Origin: Faecalibacterium sp. I4-3-84
GTDB taxonomy: Bacteria; Bacillota; Clostridia; Oscillospirales; Ruminococcaceae
Reading direction: 5' to 3'
Length of the DNA: 64,000 bases
Assembly: GCF_023347255.1 (NCBI RefSeq)
Contig: NZ_CP094466.1
Location: forward strand, 1,550,001-1,614,000
The notes below the pieces were generated by a model. That model searched no databases. It saw only the letters and a list, made by a program, of their open reading frames with translations, and had not been told where the DNA came from. Below are positions 28,509 to 37,155 of the stretch, one piece after another (the stretch's first letter is position 1; each line of letters begins with the position of its first letter). The translations under genes and the position numbers were made by a program.

Positions 28509-30566
28509 TCAAGCCTCCTTCGGCTGTTTTTTCTTTTTTATAATGAGCGGGTCGGCCAGATACAAAAAGCCCGGCAGTGCTGAAAGCACGATGGCCAGCG
28601 ACACCAGACTGCCCACGCCCAGAAAATTGCCCAGCTGGCCCAGCAGCTGGTTTGTGGAAATGGCTCCCATCAGGAAGCCCACCACCGCCATGGCGCTGCC
28701 GGTGGTGCTGACCGAGGTGGTCACGGCGGACACCGTGGCCGCAACGGCTTCTTTGCGGCCCAGTGTCTCGCGGAACTCCTGATAACGGTCGGAGAAGAGG
28801 ATGGCGTAATCCACCGTAGCACCCAGCTGCACCGAGCTGATGATGAGGTAGGCAATGTAGAACACGTACTGGCCCCGGAAGTACGGGATGGCCAGATTGA
28901 TCCAGATGGCGGTCTCGATGCTGAGCACCAGAATGATGGGCAAAAGCAGCTGGCGCTTCATGAGGAGCAGGATCAGGAACACCGCACCGATGGCCAGCAG
29001 GTTCACCTTGACCATGTCGGCCGTGATGGTGTCCATCAGGTCATAGGTGCTCACGCCCTGACCGGCCAGATAATAATTGTCCGGGTAATATTGCTGCACC
29101 GTGGCGCGCACCCGCTCCACCAGCGCAAAGGCCGCATCGCCCTCGGTGTCGGCATCCACCGTAAGCACCATGCGGGTGTAGCCGCCGGAGACCAGCAGCC
29201 CCAGCGTATCCCCGGGCACGAACTCCGGCGGAATGGACGCGCCTGCGTTGTCCACATAGGAAAGGATGCCGGTCACCTCCGGGATGGCGTGCAGTGCATC
29301 CGAAAGCTTTTGCTGCGTGGCGGTGTCGCCCTCCGGCACCAATACAACGTAGGTGTCGCTGCGGCCAAAGGTCTCCTCGATGGCGGCGGTGTCCGCACCC
29401 AGACGGGTGTTCTCTCCAAACATGTGGGCGGCACCGTAATAATACTGGTTCGAGTTGGAGGCCAGATAGCTGGGCACCATCAGAATGACCAGCACCAGTG
29501 CCATGGGCAGCATGATGCGGGCCACAAAGCGGCCGAACTTGTCAAAGCTGGGCAGCAGAGGCCTGTGGTGGGTCTTATCCATCCACTTGTAGCACGCCAG
29601 CGTCAGCGCAGGCATGAAGGTGAACACGGTGACAAGGCTCAGCACCACGCCCTTTGCCAGCGCAAGGCCCAAATCCGGGCCGATCTGGAACTGCATGAGC
29701 ACCAGTGCCAGAAAGCCGATGACGGTGGTCAGGCCGCTGGACAGGATGGAGCCGGTGGATCTGCACAGGGCATCCACCATGCACTCCTCCGGGCTGGCAT
29801 CCGGGTTTTCAGCCCGGCACTCCGCAAAGCGGTGGATCAGGAACACCGAGTAGTCCAGCGACACCGCCAGCTGCAGGATGCTGCCCGCCGCATTCGTCAC
29901 AAACGAGATGGTGCCGAAGATGAGGTTCGTGCCGTTGTTGAGCAGGATAGCCGCGCCAAGGCCCGTCAGCACCAGCAGCGGCTCCGCCCAGGAATCGGTG
30001 GTCAGGATCAGGATGAACAGCACATACACCACCGCGATGGCGGCGATCTTTGCCACCTCGGTCACGGTGGAGTTGGTGGCAACGGCAGTGGAGACCGCCG
30101 CGCCCTCCAGCGCGTTGCCCTCCCCGATCAGATCCCGCACGGCAGCCACGGCTTCCAGACGCTTCTCGTCCTCCACCGTCACGGTGAACAGGGCGCAGCC
30201 ATCCTTATAATAGCTCTCCACCGTGGCGGTGTCCTGCATCTGCAAAGGCACTGTCACATCCAGACTGTCGTCCAGCCATGCAACGGAGGACACTCCGTCG
30301 ATGGCGGCAAGCTTTTCCTTGTACTCCAGCGCCTGCGGTACCGTGACATCCCGCACCATGACCCGCATGTTGGGGATGCCGCCGGTGAAAGCACCGTTCA
30401 TCACCTCGATGGCGGTGGTGGAGGGGGATTCCGGCGGCAGGTAGTCGTTGATATCGTAATCCACCTTTACCTGACGCACAGCGAACACACTCAGCACAGC
30501 CGCCAGTGCAAACACCGCCAGCACCAGCCTGCGGCGGCGCACGATGGCGGTATAAAAACGTTTCAT
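28509..30566 (-). CDS. MMPL/RND-family exporter
   Basis: A 685-residue membrane protein with the duplicated RND layout: TM1, a first extracytoplasmic domain (about 30-165), five further TM segments, a loop, then TM7 near residue 365, a second extracytoplasmic domain and five TM segments. Charged TM4 residues are in SLDYSVFLIHRF and TM10 residues in GATVDYAILFSDRY, the proton-relay positions of MmpL proteins. It probably exports lipids or hydrophobic compounds by proton antiport. The start is uncertain between 30566 (MKRFYTAIVRRR, AGGAG about 13 bases ahead) and the upstream ATG at 30596, which has no ribosome-binding site. Confidence 0.88.
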   Translation of the reverse strand: MKRFYTAIVRRRRLVLAVFALAAVLSVFAVRQVKVDYDINDYLPPESPSTTAIEVMNGAFTGGIPNMRVMVRDVTVPQALEYKEKLAAIDGVSSVAWLDDSLDVTVPLQMQDTATVESYYKDGCALFTVTVEDEKRLEAVAAVRDLIGEGNALEGAAVSTAVATNSTVTEVAKIAAIAVVYVLFILILTTDSWAEPLLVLTGLGAAILLNNGTNLIFGTISFVTNAAGSILQLAVSLDYSVFLIHRFAECRAENPDASPEECMVDALCRSTGSILSSGLTTVIGFLALVLMQFQIGPDLGLALAKGVVLSLVTVFTFMPALTLACYKWMDKTHHRPLLPSFDKFGRFVARIMLPMALVLVILMVPSYLASNSNQYYYGAAHMFGENTRLGADTAAIEETFGRSDTYVVLVPEGDTATQQKLSDALHAIPEVTGILSYVDNAGASIPPEFVPGDTLGLLVSGGYTRMVLTVDADTEGDAAFALVERVRATVQQYYPDNYYLAGQGVSTYDLMDTITADMVKVNLLAIGAVFLILLLMKRQLLLPIILVLSIETAIWINLAIPYFRGQYVFYIAYLIISSVQLGATVDYAILFSDRYQEFRETLGRKEAVAATVSAVTTSVSTTGSAMAVVGFLMGAISTNQLLGQLGNFLGVGSLVSLAIVLSALPGFLYLADPLIIKKKKQPKEA

Positions 30567-30694
30567 CAAAACAGGAGTTCTCCTTTCCGGATCCATAAAA
30601 AAACTTTTATCATTCTAACAGGTTTGATAAACGTTGGGAAGAGACAGTTTATGAATTTTGACCCTCGAATGCCGATTTTTTTGATTTTTCTGCC

Positions 30695-30723
30695 TTGACA
30701 ACAAAAATAAATTCTGATATGCT
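30695..30723 (+). promoter_or_regulatory. Promoter of the second MATE gene
   Basis: TTGACA, 17 AT-rich bases, TATGCT; the transcript would have a leader of about 175 nt. Confidence 0.8.
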
Positions 30724-30729
30724 TTTTTT

Positions 30730-30906
30730 CGGTTCATCGGAGGACCGTTTTCAACGTAATTTGAAACGGGCCGGATAAGATGCCGTGCAGACAGCGCCCC
30801 GCCGGAGGTTTCGTTGCCGTAGTGACGAAGCAGATCGAGGCCGGGCGTGCACTCACGGACATTTATCCGGCCCGTTTTTTGCACCTTGTGCAGAAAGGAG
30901 GACACC
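30730..30906 (+). promoter_or_regulatory. Structured leader with mutually exclusive terminator/antiterminator
   Basis: A 15-bp stem (30764-30778 with 30863-30877) ends in six U, forming a terminator that encloses about 84 nt. That interior also folds, with nested CCGTG/CACGG, CGCCC/GGGCG and TTCGT/ACGAA stems. An upstream hairpin, CCGT-TTCAA with TTGAA-ACGG (30745-30769), shares the bases 30764-30769 with the terminator 5' arm, so the two cannot coexist. The ribosome-binding site AAAGGAGG follows. This is the layout of a riboswitch or protein-controlled attenuator; it does not match a class I know. Confidence 0.6.
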
Positions 30907-32256
30907 ATGTCCAAGCAGCGGATCCAGCTTTCCGATCATTTTACCTATTCCCGCCTTTTGCGGTTCGTGCTGCCCTGCATCGGCACCATGCTGTTCACCT
31001 CCATCTACGGCATCGTGGACGGCCTGTGTGTCTCCAACTTTGTGGGCAAGACAGCCTTTGCGGCGGTCAACCTCATCATGCCGCTGCCCATGCTGCTGGG
31101 CACCATCGGCTTTATGCTTGGCACCGGCGGCAGCGCCATCGTGGGCATCACGCTGGGCGAGGGCGACCAGAAAAAGGCCGACCGCTATTTTACCCTGTTC
31201 CTGCTGGCGGCTCTGGTCTCGGTCAGTGTGCTGGCCGTGCTGGGCATTGTGTTCCTGCGGCCCATTGCCGTGCTGCTGGGTGCCAAGGGGGAGCTTTTGG
31301 ACTATGCGGTGCGCTATGGACGCATCTTGATGGTGTCCCTGCCCACCTTTGCGCTGCAGAATATGTTCCAGAGCTTTTTCGTCACCGCCGAAAAGCCGCA
31401 CCTCGGCTTCTGGTTCACCGTGGGCGCGGGCTGCACCAACATGGTGCTGGATGTGCTGATGGTTGGTATCTGGGGCTGGGGCGTGGAGGGCGCGGCCATT
31501 GCCACCTTTATCAGCCAGCTGGTGGGCGGTGTACTGCCGGTGTTCTACTTCATCGACCGCAGCAACTCCAGCCGCCTGCACCTGTGCAAGACCAGTTTTT
31601 ACAGCAAAGTACTGCGGGATGCCTGCATCAACGGCTCTTCCGAGCTGATGACCAACCTTTCCATGTCGCTGGTCAATATCCTGTACAACTACCAGCTGCT
31701 GCGTCTGGCCGGTGAGAACGGCGTGGCCGCCTACGGTGTCATCATGTACGCAGCCTTCCTGTTCGTGGCGGTGTTCGTGGGCTATGCCGTGGGCAGTGCG
31801 CCCATCGTCAGCTTCCACTACGGTGCCCGCAACCACGCCGAGGTGCACAATCTCTACCGCAAGAGCCTGCGGCTCATCGCCGTGGTGGCTGTGACCCTGA
31901 CGCTGGCTTCCATGTTCATCATCCCCTGTGTAGCACGCGTTTTCGTGGGCTACGATGCGGAATTGCTGGCCCTGACCAGCCGGGCCTTCCGGCTGTATGC
32001 GCTGAGCTTCCTCATCATGGGCTTCAACGTGTATGCGTCCTCCTTCTTCACGGCGCTGGGCGACGGCGTGACCAGCGCGCTGATCTCCTTTTTGCGCACG
32101 CTGGCGTTTCAGGTGATTGCCATTCTCCTGCTGCCACTGCTGCTGGGCATCGACGGCATCTGGCTGGCCGTCACCGCCGCCGAGCTGGCGGCTCTGGCCG
32201 TGAGCGCTGCCATGCTCCTCACCAAGGACAAGGTGTTCCATTACCGCAAGGCATGA
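30907..32256 (+). CDS. MATE-family efflux transporter (second of three)
   Basis: The 449-residue protein has 12 predicted TM segments. Typical MATE landmarks are LLRFVLPCIGTMLFTSIYGIV near the N-terminus, MLGTGGSAIVG and the MGFNVYASSFFTALGDG segment of the second half. It belongs to the MepA-like group of Firmicutes. The start at 30907 follows AAAGGAGG. The notable point is the leader described above, which suggests expression conditional on a ligand, possibly the exported compound. It is terminated at 32261-32304. Confidence 0.9.
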   Translation: MSKQRIQLSDHFTYSRLLRFVLPCIGTMLFTSIYGIVDGLCVSNFVGKTAFAAVNLIMPLPMLLGTIGFMLGTGGSAIVGITLGEGDQKKADRYFTLFLLAALVSVSVLAVLGIVFLRPIAVLLGAKGELLDYAVRYGRILMVSLPTFALQNMFQSFFVTAEKPHLGFWFTVGAGCTNMVLDVLMVGIWGWGVEGAAIATFISQLVGGVLPVFYFIDRSNSSRLHLCKTSFYSKVLRDACINGSSELMTNLSMSLVNILYNYQLLRLAGENGVAAYGVIMYAAFLFVAVFVGYAVGSAPIVSFHYGARNHAEVHNLYRKSLRLIAVVAVTLTLASMFIIPCVARVFVGYDAELLALTSRAFRLYALSFLIMGFNVYASSFFTALGDGVTSALISFLRTLAFQVIAILLLPLLLGIDGIWLAVTAAELAALAVSAAMLLTKDKVFHYRKA

Positions 32257-32260
32257 TAAG

Positions 32261-32304
32261 ATCCCCTGCTTTCTGCGAAACGGCGAAAAGCGGGGGATTT
32301 TTTT
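32261..32304 (+). terminator. Terminator of the second MATE gene
   Basis: ATCCCC-GCTTT / AAAGC-GGGGAT stem followed by a T-run. Confidence 0.85.
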
Positions 32305-32384
32305 GGTGATTCTGGCTCTGCCGCTGGCAGCAAAATCGTGTTAAAATGGACACAGTCTTTATTCACTTTTTATGAGGAATCATT

Positions 32385-33122
32385 ATGACATTGTTTTTGA
32401 CCAGCAGCCCCAGCGGCTGCCCCTTTGAGCCGGGGCCGGATATTCCGGTGCTGGACACCCGCAACCACTTTGTGGCGAACCTGCGGGCCGTCTGGCCGGA
32501 TCACGCCGTGCTGGGCCTTGCCATTGCGGCAGACCCCTATGCCTACGAGCAGAACGATGAGATGTGCCGGGTGTTTGCCCAGAGCTTTGCGAACGCCCAC
32601 CTGCCCCTGACAGCGCTCATCCCCTGCGATGCCCGCAATGCCGAGGAGATCGGTTCTCTTCTGCCCCAGAGCGGCTTTGTGATGCTGTGCGGCGGGCACG
32701 TGCCCACCCAGAACCACTTTTTTGCTCAGCTGGGCCTGCCGGGGCTGTTCCACAACTACCACGGCATCGTGCTGGGCGTGAGTGCCGGCAGCATGAACGC
32801 CGCCCACATCGTGTACGCCGCGCCCGAGGAACCGGGCGAAGCCGCCGACCCGCACTACTCCCGCTGGATGAACGGCCTTGGCCTGACCGAGACCCGCATC
32901 CTGCCCCACTACCAGTTCATCCGGGATCATGTGCTGGACGGACAGAAGATGGAGGACATCGCCCTTGCCGACAGCAAAAAGCGGCATTTTCTCGCTTTGC
33001 CGGACGGCTCGTATATCCTGTGCGCCGACGGCAGCGAGGCGCTGTACGGCAAAGGCTGGTACTTTGCGGACGGGATGATGGAAGAGATCAACGAGGATGA
33101 AGATGTGCTACCACTGCGGTAG
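32385..33122 (+). CDS. Peptidase S51 (peptidase E-like) family protein
   Basis: A 245-residue cytoplasmic protein of the class-I-glutaminase-like S51 family, which cleaves Asp-X dipeptides or related substrates. The nucleophile serine is in VLGVSAGSMNAA, the oxyanion loop in MLCGGHVPTQN, and a histidine in PHYQFIRDH is the probable general base. Its length is close to that of peptidase E. GAGG precedes the ATG. It is monocistronic, with a terminator directly after, and convergent with jetC. Confidence 0.85.
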   Translation: MTLFLTSSPSGCPFEPGPDIPVLDTRNHFVANLRAVWPDHAVLGLAIAADPYAYEQNDEMCRVFAQSFANAHLPLTALIPCDARNAEEIGSLLPQSGFVMLCGGHVPTQNHFFAQLGLPGLFHNYHGIVLGVSAGSMNAAHIVYAAPEEPGEAADPHYSRWMNGLGLTETRILPHYQFIRDHVLDGQKMEDIALADSKKRHFLALPDGSYILCADGSEALYGKGWYFADGMMEEINEDEDVLPLR

Positions 33123-33126
33123 CAAT

Positions 33127-33162
33127 AAAAAAGAAGCACGCAGATGCGTGCTTCTTTTTTTA
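33127..33162. terminator. Bidirectional terminator after peptidase gene
   Basis: AAAAAAGAAGCACGC / GCGTGCTTCTTTTTTT. The next 100 bases to jetC hold small GCGCA palindromes and no gene. Confidence 0.85.
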
Positions 33163-33268
33163 TGATGTTCTGCTGCGCAGAAATGAGGTTGCTGCGCAAA
33201 ATGATGTGTGCTATCGCACATTCTATCATGCCCCGCAGGCAGACATCATTGCGCATACAATGCGCACA

Positions 33269-36200
33269 TCATTCCGCCGCAAGGCGGACAAAGGGCGCTA
33301 TGGCGTTGGTGTCGCCGTGGCGGACGATGGAGTAGGTGATGTCGCAGTAGGGCTGAATGGCGGTGCTCTTTTCCACGGTGGAGATGAGCAGCACCTGCAG
33401 CTGCAGGCGGCGGAACAGCTCCATCATGGGGCGGATGCGGTCGCTGGTCATCTTGCTGAAAGCTTCGTCCAGCAGCACAAGACGGATGCTGTTCTCGCTC
33501 TTTTCGTAGATCTGCAGCAGGCTGGCGCAGATGGCCACATAGAAGGGGGCCTGATTCTCGCCGCCGGAGGAGTCGCGGCTGACCCGGGACAAGTATGCCT
33601 GCTGGCCGGTGACCCGGTTGGTCACCTTGATGTCGTAGTCCAGATAGGTGCGGTAGTCCACATAGTCCGAGAGGGTCACGCCGCCGGTGCGGCCCTCCTG
33701 CCGGGCGCGGGTGTTCTCGTCCACGTCCGCCATGATCTTTTCCATCAGCTCGTCCACCTGACGCTCATAGGCCGGGTCGGCGGTGGCGGCAAGGTTGTCC
33801 AGCGAGTCGCCCTCGGTCATCTGCTGGTTGCCCTTGTCCACGATGACCTGATAGAAGGCCGCCAGCTGCGGGTCACGGCTGGGCTCCAGCTCAAAGCGGT
33901 AGACCTCCTCGCCGTAGGTCAGCTGTTCCATCACCTTGTTCAGCTCCCGGAACTGCCGCCGTGCGTTGAAGATATCGTCCTTCATGCGGAACAGGATATC
34001 CTTGCGGAAGCGGTCCTTGCAGTCCCGCTGGGCCTGCTCCAGACGGGCGGCGTAGCGTTCCAGATCGATGCGCACAAGGCTCTCGTGCTGGGCGCGGTAC
34101 TGGTCCAGCCCTGCAAGGCCCAGCGGATAATCGCACACATAGTGCTCGTTGTAGGCCTTCTGGGCCGGTTCCAGCGTACCGGTCAGATAGACGGCCAGCG
34201 CATCGTCCAGCTTGGCCTGCGCCTTTTCCGCAGCCTGTGCGGCGGCGCGGGGCTTATCTGCCGGGGCCAGCGCCAGCATCCGGGTGCGGGCCAGCGGCTC
34301 CACCAGCGGATGCGCCGCAAAGAAGCTCCGGGCAGCATCGGCGCTCTGCTGTGCCGTTTCCCCTGCCTTTTTCTGCTCTGCTTCGCAGGAGGCGATCTGC
34401 TTTTGGCACACGCGGATATCGCCGCCCGCCTGCTCCACGGCGGCGCGGGCAGTCTCCCACGCGGCTTCGCGGGCTTCTTCCTCCTTGTAAAGCTGCTGCA
34501 GCAGCGGGTTCTCGCGGCACTCGGTGAGCTTTGCTTCCTGTTCGGTCACAGCATTCTGTGCGGCAGTCAGTGCGGCGCGGGCATCCCACAGCGCAGCCAG
34601 CTCGTCCAGTGCCGTGCCCCGCAGCAGGGTCTGGTACTGGTTATAGGCGGCTTTCAGGTTCTGTTCTGTCTGGGCGGCAGCACGGGCGCTTTCCCCCAGA
34701 GCTTCCAGCTCGGCCGCCAGCGCCCCGGCGCGGGCGCGGCGTGCGTCCAGACCGATATACCGCTGGGGAGTGCGCAGCCGTTCCAGCCGGAAGGGGTGGT
34801 GGCGCAGAAGGTCGCGGGTGGCGCTGTCGGGATGCTGTTCCAGCGTATCGGGGGTGTCGCAGCAGACGATGCGGCCCAGAATGGTCTGGGCATACTGTGC
34901 AGCCAGCGGGTTTTCGCTGCTCACCTGCGCGGCAAGGCTGTCCGGGCCGTACTTGTCGGCGCGGCGGTTGGCCTTGCGGATGCCCGGGGTGTCCAGCAGG
35001 CTGATGGGGCCTACCTTGTCCTTCAGAGCCACAAAGGCGCTTTTGGCGGCTTCGTAGTGGGCGGGCGGCACAAGGATATCAAAGCGGCGGTCGCCAAGGC
35101 AGGCTTCCACGCAGTCCTGCCAGCTTTCGTCCTCCACGTTCAACAGTTCACAGAAAATTTTCGCATCCGGCTGCATGCCCCGGCTCTTGAGTTCCGCATT
35201 CACGGCATCCCGCACCCGGGTGGCGGCATCGCCGTGGGGGTAGACCCACTTGCCGCCGGACACGGCATCCAGCTCCGCACGCTTGCCGGCCTGCTCCTTC
35301 TGCAAAGCAGCAGTGTTCTGGCGGGCAGCAAAATAGGCTTCCTCCAGCGGTTTTTCCTGCGCGGAGAGCCATGCGGTGAGCTGCGGCAGAGTGTCCGCCG
35401 TCAGCTCTTCGGCCTTGATGCCGGCAGCAAAGCCGCTGCGGCGCAGCACAGCCAGCAGGCTCTGGGTGCGGGCAAGGGCACTTTCTGCCTTTTCGGCTAT
35501 GCGTGCGGCGGTATCCAGCGCCGTTTTGCGGCGGGAAAGCTCCTCGGTCAGGGTGTCCAGTGCCCGGCCCTCGCCGCTGGCGCTGGCGGCACCGTGGGCG
35601 GAAAGATAGGCCCGGCGGGCTTCCGCTTCGGCATTTTTGGCCTCGGCATAGCGGGCGTTCAGCTGTTCCAGCTGGCGGCGGCCCGCATCCAGATGCTCCT
35701 GCCAGACGGTCTGTTCGCTGCCGTCGGCAGCGGCGCGGGCCAGCAGCGCCGTGCCCCGGTTCACAAGGGTCTGGGTCTGCTTTTCGGCAGCTTCGCGGCC
35801 AAAATCCACGATCTCTTCCAGCGCGTCGGCGCGGGTCTGTGCTTCGGCCAGCACGGCGTGCAGATTTTCCAGTTCCAGCCGGTCGCCCTGCAAAGCGTCC
35901 AGATCCAGCTCCGGCTGGGGCAGGATGTACTGGTACAAAAACTCCCGGAAGTTGGGGATCTCGTCCATGCTGGTGCCCATCTGGAACACCTCGTTGAACT
36001 TTTTGCCCAAGGGGCTGGAGGCGCGCCCGATGCCCAGCGCACGGCAGATGCGGTCCCGCGCTTCGCTGGGGCTGCGGGTGTAGGAGAGACGGCCCGTTGC
36101 GGGCTTGAAGTCCTCCTTTGCGCTGGGTGCACCGGTCTTGGGGTCGATGAAGGGCAGCTGTTCCAGCGTGCAGCCGTCCTCCGAAAGGTACCATGTCTGA

Positions 36201-36562
36201 TCGCCGGGGTGCAGTTCCTGCATGGGGCCTTCGGACTCCACCCGCACCGCGATGACGAAGGGGGTGCGCTTGACGCTGTCCCAGAACTCCGCCCCGATGT
36301 AGGCCACGGTATGGCCCGGGCGGCGGTAGGCGTTCTCGCCGCGCTGCTTTGCGTGCACCGAACCCTGCAGGGTGCGGCCGCTCTTTTTATTGCCCAGCGC
36401 ATTGAAATTGCGGTTGGTGGTCAGGCAGTAGCGGATGGCATCCAGAATGGTGGTCTTGCCCACGGCGTTCACACCGATCATATAGGTGAGCCGTGCGCAG
36501 TCGAAGGTGACATTTTCAAAGTTGTGCCAGTTGATAAGCTTCAGCCGTTTGAGTTCGATCAT
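33269..36562 (-). CDS. jetC: JetC-like SMC/MukB-type ATPase
   Basis: A 1097-residue ABC-type SMC protein. Walker A GVNAVGKTT is at about residue 30, followed by long coiled-coil regions. A hinge-like globular region lies at about 470-640 (beginning near VYPHGDAATRVRDAV). The ABC signature SGGENQ and Walker B LVLLDEAFSKM are near the C-terminus. In Wadjet and MksB-type condensins this subunit dimerises and extrudes DNA loops. Its ATG overlaps the jetB stop by 4 bases, so the genes are translationally coupled. Both ATPase half-sites appear intact. A 1130-residue open frame on the opposite strand is a shadow. Confidence 0.88.
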   Translation of the reverse strand: MIELKRLKLINWHNFENVTFDCARLTYMIGVNAVGKTTILDAIRYCLTTNRNFNALGNKKSGRTLQGSVHAKQRGENAYRRPGHTVAYIGAEFWDSVKRTPFVIAVRVESEGPMQELHPGDQTWYLSEDGCTLEQLPFIDPKTGAPSAKEDFKPATGRLSYTRSPSEARDRICRALGIGRASSPLGKKFNEVFQMGTSMDEIPNFREFLYQYILPQPELDLDALQGDRLELENLHAVLAEAQTRADALEEIVDFGREAAEKQTQTLVNRGTALLARAAADGSEQTVWQEHLDAGRRQLEQLNARYAEAKNAEAEARRAYLSAHGAASASGEGRALDTLTEELSRRKTALDTAARIAEKAESALARTQSLLAVLRRSGFAAGIKAEELTADTLPQLTAWLSAQEKPLEEAYFAARQNTAALQKEQAGKRAELDAVSGGKWVYPHGDAATRVRDAVNAELKSRGMQPDAKIFCELLNVEDESWQDCVEACLGDRRFDILVPPAHYEAAKSAFVALKDKVGPISLLDTPGIRKANRRADKYGPDSLAAQVSSENPLAAQYAQTILGRIVCCDTPDTLEQHPDSATRDLLRHHPFRLERLRTPQRYIGLDARRARAGALAAELEALGESARAAAQTEQNLKAAYNQYQTLLRGTALDELAALWDARAALTAAQNAVTEQEAKLTECRENPLLQQLYKEEEAREAAWETARAAVEQAGGDIRVCQKQIASCEAEQKKAGETAQQSADAARSFFAAHPLVEPLARTRMLALAPADKPRAAAQAAEKAQAKLDDALAVYLTGTLEPAQKAYNEHYVCDYPLGLAGLDQYRAQHESLVRIDLERYAARLEQAQRDCKDRFRKDILFRMKDDIFNARRQFRELNKVMEQLTYGEEVYRFELEPSRDPQLAAFYQVIVDKGNQQMTEGDSLDNLAATADPAYERQVDELMEKIMADVDENTRARQEGRTGGVTLSDYVDYRTYLDYDIKVTNRVTGQQAYLSRVSRDSSGGENQAPFYVAICASLLQIYEKSENSIRLVLLDEAFSKMTSDRIRPMMELFRRLQLQVLLISTVEKSTAIQPYCDITYSIVRHGDTNAIAPFVRLAAE

Positions 36563-37155
36563 TCTTCACCCTCCCCTGCTTCTTCCGGTCGTTCATAAAG
36601 GCCAAGCTCTGTGCGGGTGCGGGCAGATTCTGCCGCTGCATCCGCAAGGTCAGCATCCGGCAGGGCCAGCAGCACGGTGGGAAATACTTCAATGCGGCTG
36701 TCCAGCCCGGAAAGCCGCCCCACAGGCCGCGCCAGATTGTACCGGCGCAGGGTGCGCATGAGGTTTTCCAGCGTTTTCTGGTCCAGACGGCGGGGCAGGT
36801 TCATCTTCTGCAGCTCGGTCTGCACCTCTTCCACCGTCACCAGCACCTCGTCGGCATTGGCCGCAAGGCTCTCGCGCTTTTGCAGGTACAAAAGCCGCAA
36901 TACCAAAAGCAGGATGCTCTCGTATTTCAGCAGCCGGGCCTGACTGCCCTCGTGGCCGTTGACCAGAGCCGCCGCCTGCAGGGGTGCCGGGTACAGCAAT
37001 ACAGAATAGCCCAGCGGGGCGAACACAGCGCGGACCTCGTCCAGATGATCCTGCACGTAGAGATATTTTGCCCGCTGATCCTCCACGCCGCCCAGCACGA
37101 AGCAGTGGTTCAGCAGGTAATTCGCGGTTTCTTCCAGCATGTTAATGGTTGCCAT
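36559..37155 (-). CDS. jetB: JetB-like DUF4194 protein (KITE-type subunit)
   Basis: A 198-residue protein of the DUF4194 type, the winged-helix KITE-like subunit (MksE equivalent) that bridges kleisin and SMC heads. Visible are YLLNHCFVLGG near the start, a helical core, and the winged-helix region RRLDQKTLENLMRTLRRYNL, then an acidic tail. The start at 37155 has GGAGG 6 bases upstream and overlaps the end of jetA by 14 bases; its stop overlaps jetC. Family assignment is supported mainly by gene order and size. Confidence 0.82.
   Translation of the reverse strand: MATINMLEETANYLLNHCFVLGGVEDQRAKYLYVQDHLDEVRAVFAPLGYSVLLYPAPLQAAALVNGHEGSQARLLKYESILLLVLRLLYLQKRESLAANADEVLVTVEEVQTELQKMNLPRRLDQKTLENLMRTLRRYNLARPVGRLSGLDSRIEVFPTVLLALPDADLADAAAESARTRTELGLYERPEEAGEGEE

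Noticed and set aside
30730-30906. Assignment of the MATE leader to a known riboswitch
   Set aside because: I looked for the conserved cores of ykkC/guanidine, c-di-GMP, THF, fluoride and related classes and saw none; it is left unclassified.
33206-36598. 1130-residue open frame on the plus strand opposite jetC
   Set aside because: It is composed of Gly/Ala/Leu/Gln-rich low-complexity sequence typical of the antisense of a GC-rich gene. It has no ribosome-binding site, and jetC on the other strand has full SMC motifs.
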